A DNA stretch of 44,757 nt from Pengzhenrongella frigida. GTDB lineage: Bacteria; Actinomycetota; Actinomycetes; Actinomycetales; Cellulomonadaceae. The notes under the pieces were generated by a model. The model was not told where the DNA came from. It made no database searches and saw only the letters and a program-made list of their open reading frames with translations. This document shows, piece after piece, positions 42,960 through 44,757 of the stretch (position 1 is its first letter; each line of letters begins with the position of its first letter). Position numbers and translations under genes: made by a program. Location of the stretch: positions 1 to 44,757 of the forward strand of contig NZ_SDWW01000039.1 in NCBI RefSeq assembly GCF_004168625.1, given 5' to 3'.

Positions 42960-43331
42960 GTGAGCACGACGACGGACGACGGTGTACCGGTGCCCACGCA
43001 AGCGGGCCCAGCCAGAGGTGGCGTGGTGGTCATCGCGTCCGAGGATCGCGTGCGGGTGTCGTTCTGGGGTGTCGTCGATGCGGACGTCCGGTCCCAGTTC
43101 GTCGCCCCACTGTGGACCAACCCGACGCCCGGGCGGCCGTGCGAGATCGATTGCCGCGAGGTCACCCTGATGGACTCGATCGGGCTGTCGGTCTTCGTGC
43201 GGCTCGTGCAGGACGCCATCGCCGAGGCGCAGGACGTTCAGTTCCTGGGCGCGAGCAGTCAGGTAGCCGATCTGCTCGAGACCACGGGGGTCGAAGCGTG
43301 GATGCGCCACCTCGGCGTTCGTATCGTCTGA
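42960..43331 (+). CDS. STAS-domain protein, anti-anti-sigma factor-like
   Basis: A 123-residue protein with a STAS domain (about residues 22-123). The phosphorylatable serine would be in LMDSIGLSVFVRL, matching SpoIIAA/RsbV-type antagonists that release sigma factors from anti-sigma kinases. Strands VRVSFWGVVDADVRSQF and VQFLGASSQVADLLE fit the fold. The GTG start directly follows GGGAG, leaving almost no spacing, so a GTG at 42990 or a different start is possible. No anti-sigma kinase gene is adjacent. Confidence 0.8.
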   Translation: MSTTTDDGVPVPTQAGPARGGVVVIASEDRVRVSFWGVVDADVRSQFVAPLWTNPTPGRPCEIDCREVTLMDSIGLSVFVRLVQDAIAEAQDVQFLGASSQVADLLETTGVEAWMRHLGVRIV

Positions 43332-43460
43332 GGCGCCCAGGTGAACGGGGCACGACGAGCTGGGTGAGACCATCTGTGGATGAGTGTGCCGCACGCCCAG
43401 CCGTCCCGCTCCGGCCCGCAGCCCGTTCGATTCAGCCGGCACTGACGGCCATCTCGACCG

Positions 43461-44378
43461 ATGATCCCGCAGGAGACCTGCTCGTACCGACCCGACGCGG
43501 CCGTGGATCTGCGCCGGACCGTGCAGCGCCTCGCGCATGGTCCGGGCGATCCGACGTTCCAGACGTCTGCAGATGGCGTGACCTGGCGCGCGACGCTTCT
43601 GCCCTCCGGTCCGGCCACCTACCGGCTCGTCCAGGTCGACCCCCGCCGGATCGATGCCGAGGCGTGGGGACCAGGCGCCGAGCAAGCCCTCGCGCTCCTG
43701 CCCGACCTTCTCGGTGCGCGAGACGATCCGAGCTCGTTCGATCCGGGACCGGGGATCGTCAGTGAGGCGCATCGGCGTCACGGCGGCCTCCGCATCCCGC
43801 GTACGGGCCGCGTCCTCGAGGCCCTCGTTCCCGCAGTCCTCGAACAACGCGTCATCGGTCGGACAGCGACTGCCGCGTGGCGATGGCTGCTCCGTCGGCA
43901 CGGCGAGCCGGCCCCGGGCCCAGCCCCCGCCGGCATGCGTGTCCCACCGAGCCCGGAGGCCTGGCTCCGAGTCCCGAGCTGGGACTTCCACATGGCCGGG
44001 GTGGACCCCGGCCGCGCGCGAACCATCCGCTCGTGCGTCCGCGTCGCCGGCCGACTCGAGGAAGCCACGACGATGACCCCCGCCGACGCGGCCCGCCGGC
44101 TCCAGGCCGTCAGCGGTGTCGGCCCGTGGACGGCGGCCGAGGTGGCACAACGCGCACTGGGCGATGCCGATGCCGTGTCGGTCGGCGACTACCACCTGGC
44201 CTCCGCCGTCGGCTGGGCGCTCACCGGTGAGCGGGTCGACGACGCACGCATGCTGGTCCTGCTCGAGCCGTGGCGCGGCCACCGGTACCGAGTGATCAGG
44301 CTCCTCGAACTCTCGGGCGAGGCGCGTGCCCCGCGGCGCGGCCCCCGACTCGCGATCCAGGACCACCGCCGAAACTGA
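43461..44378 (+). CDS. AlkA-like DNA-3-methyladenine glycosylase (HhH-GPD)
   Basis: A 305-residue base-excision repair glycosylase. The HhH-GPD core is visible: LVPAVLEQRVIGRTATAAW, the hairpin LQAVSGVGPWTAAEVAQRAL and the catalytic aspartate D243 in SVGDYHLASAV. An N-terminal 100-residue domain precedes it. It removes alkylated purines. No Ada-type activator gene is present. A LigC-type ligase gene lies upstream, separated by the STAS gene. The 129-base gap before it holds no feature I can name. Confidence 0.88.
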   Translation: MIPQETCSYRPDAAVDLRRTVQRLAHGPGDPTFQTSADGVTWRATLLPSGPATYRLVQVDPRRIDAEAWGPGAEQALALLPDLLGARDDPSSFDPGPGIVSEAHRRHGGLRIPRTGRVLEALVPAVLEQRVIGRTATAAWRWLLRRHGEPAPGPAPAGMRVPPSPEAWLRVPSWDFHMAGVDPGRARTIRSCVRVAGRLEEATTMTPADAARRLQAVSGVGPWTAAEVAQRALGDADAVSVGDYHLASAVGWALTGERVDDARMLVLLEPWRGHRYRVIRLLELSGEARAPRRGPRLAIQDHRRN

Positions 44379-44449
44379 CGGCCGGTCTGCCGTCCGACTC
44401 TCGATCCGGCGCACGACATCGAGACTGCCGATCGTGGCCGACCCACCTC

Positions 44450-44757
44450 TCACTGCCGATCCTGGTTGCCTCGGGCACACCAATCGAGATCGAAGCCGTC
44501 GGGAGCCCCGAAGGACGCACCCCCAGCGAGTTGGGAAGGACTCCCGAACGACGACCCCGCCTCTGAGTGGTCGCCCGGTGGTGTCCCGGTCGGCGGTGGA
44601 TCCCCCTGCCCGGACCCAGAGTCGTGCCCGCCATGGCGTGTGGTTTCTTGTCCGATCGGGTGTCCGTTCCGGTCGCGGAGCTGGTAGCTGACCAGGGCGA
44701 TGCCGTCGCCGGTGTATCCGGGGGTGTGCTTGGGGTGGCGGGTGATGGTCAGGTCGC
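44450..44757 (-). CDS. unrecognised gene, C-terminal part, runs off the right edge
   Basis: A minus-strand frame open from the window edge for 101 codons to a TGA at 44450. The first 40 or so codons have strong GC at third positions and a sensible composition (LTITRHPKHTPGYTGDGIA, then LVSYQLRDRNGHPIG), typical of coding DNA. The last 55 residues are Gly/Pro/Ser-rich and low in complexity, like a disordered C-terminal tail. I do not recognise the family, and the N-terminus is outside the window. The bases 44379-44449 before it hold nothing I recognise. Confidence 0.5.
   Translation of the reverse strand, partial: DLTITRHPKHTPGYTGDGIALVSYQLRDRNGHPIGQETTRHGGHDSGSGQGDPPPTGTPPGDHSEAGSSFGSPSQLAGGASFGAPDGFDLDWCARGNQDRQ

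Overview
The window is high-GC DNA, densely packed with genes, strongly GC-biased at third codon positions and rich in GTG starts and 4-bp ATGA/GTGA overlaps. The gene families (DUF5997, B12-dependent ribonucleotide reductase NrdJ, LigC-type ligase, Kdp with linked KdpDE, phenolic-lipid type III PKS cluster, c-di-AMP riboswitch on an NlpC/P60 gene) point to an actinobacterium. A Micrococcales/Cellulomonadaceae-like host is my inference and is not proven by the sequence. It reads as chromosomal. I saw no rRNA, tRNA, CRISPR array, insertion sequence or phage gene.

Layout. 0.1-2.8 kb: feoABC ferrous iron uptake behind a DtxR/IdeR-type box. 2.9-12.4 kb: potassium uptake, namely a TrkH/KtrB channel subunit and then kdpFABCDE, preceded by a 27-residue membrane microprotein and by direct repeats that look like KdpE half-sites. 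12.5-16.9 kb: a LysR regulator with a basic histone-like tail, divergent from a DUF5997 gene; an SprT-like protein; an acidic 28-residue-repeat protein; deoC; and an LRV-repeat protein. 17.1-25.6 kb: a vitamin B12 island. 25.7-28.6 kb: csoR-copZ-copA copper export with a CsoR operator. 28.6-29.6 kb: an NlpC/P60 peptidoglycan hydrolase under a c-di-AMP (ydaO-type) riboswitch. 29.7-33.3 kb: a phenolic-lipid locus (type III PKS, ICMT-like methyltransferase, flavoprotein, divergent UbiA prenyltransferase). 33.4-39.1 kb: histidine phosphatase, MFS transporter, pyruvate phosphate dikinase and a MoaB/Mog protein. 39.3-44.4 kb: a membrane GGDEF-EAL protein with degenerate GGDEF, LigC-like DNA ligase, STAS protein and AlkA-like glycosylase. 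A partial unrecognised gene runs off the right edge on the minus strand.

The most interesting unit is the B12 island. On the minus strand a cobalamin riboswitch (24858-24960) precedes four tightly packed genes: a secreted, membrane-anchored protein resembling the C-terminal domain of transcobalamin/intrinsic factor, an ECF T component, a fused double ECF ATPase and an ECF S component. Directly downstream, with its own pair of NrdR boxes, is nrdJ, whose enzyme needs adenosylcobalamin. Divergent from the riboswitch is a PduO-type cobalamin adenosyltransferase gene. Capture, import, adenosylation and use of B12 are therefore encoded side by side. Several small tandem repeats (27 bp inside the ECF ATPase, 25 bp across the deoC stop, 14 bp after the EAL gene, 28 residues in the acidic protein) suggest local replication slippage.
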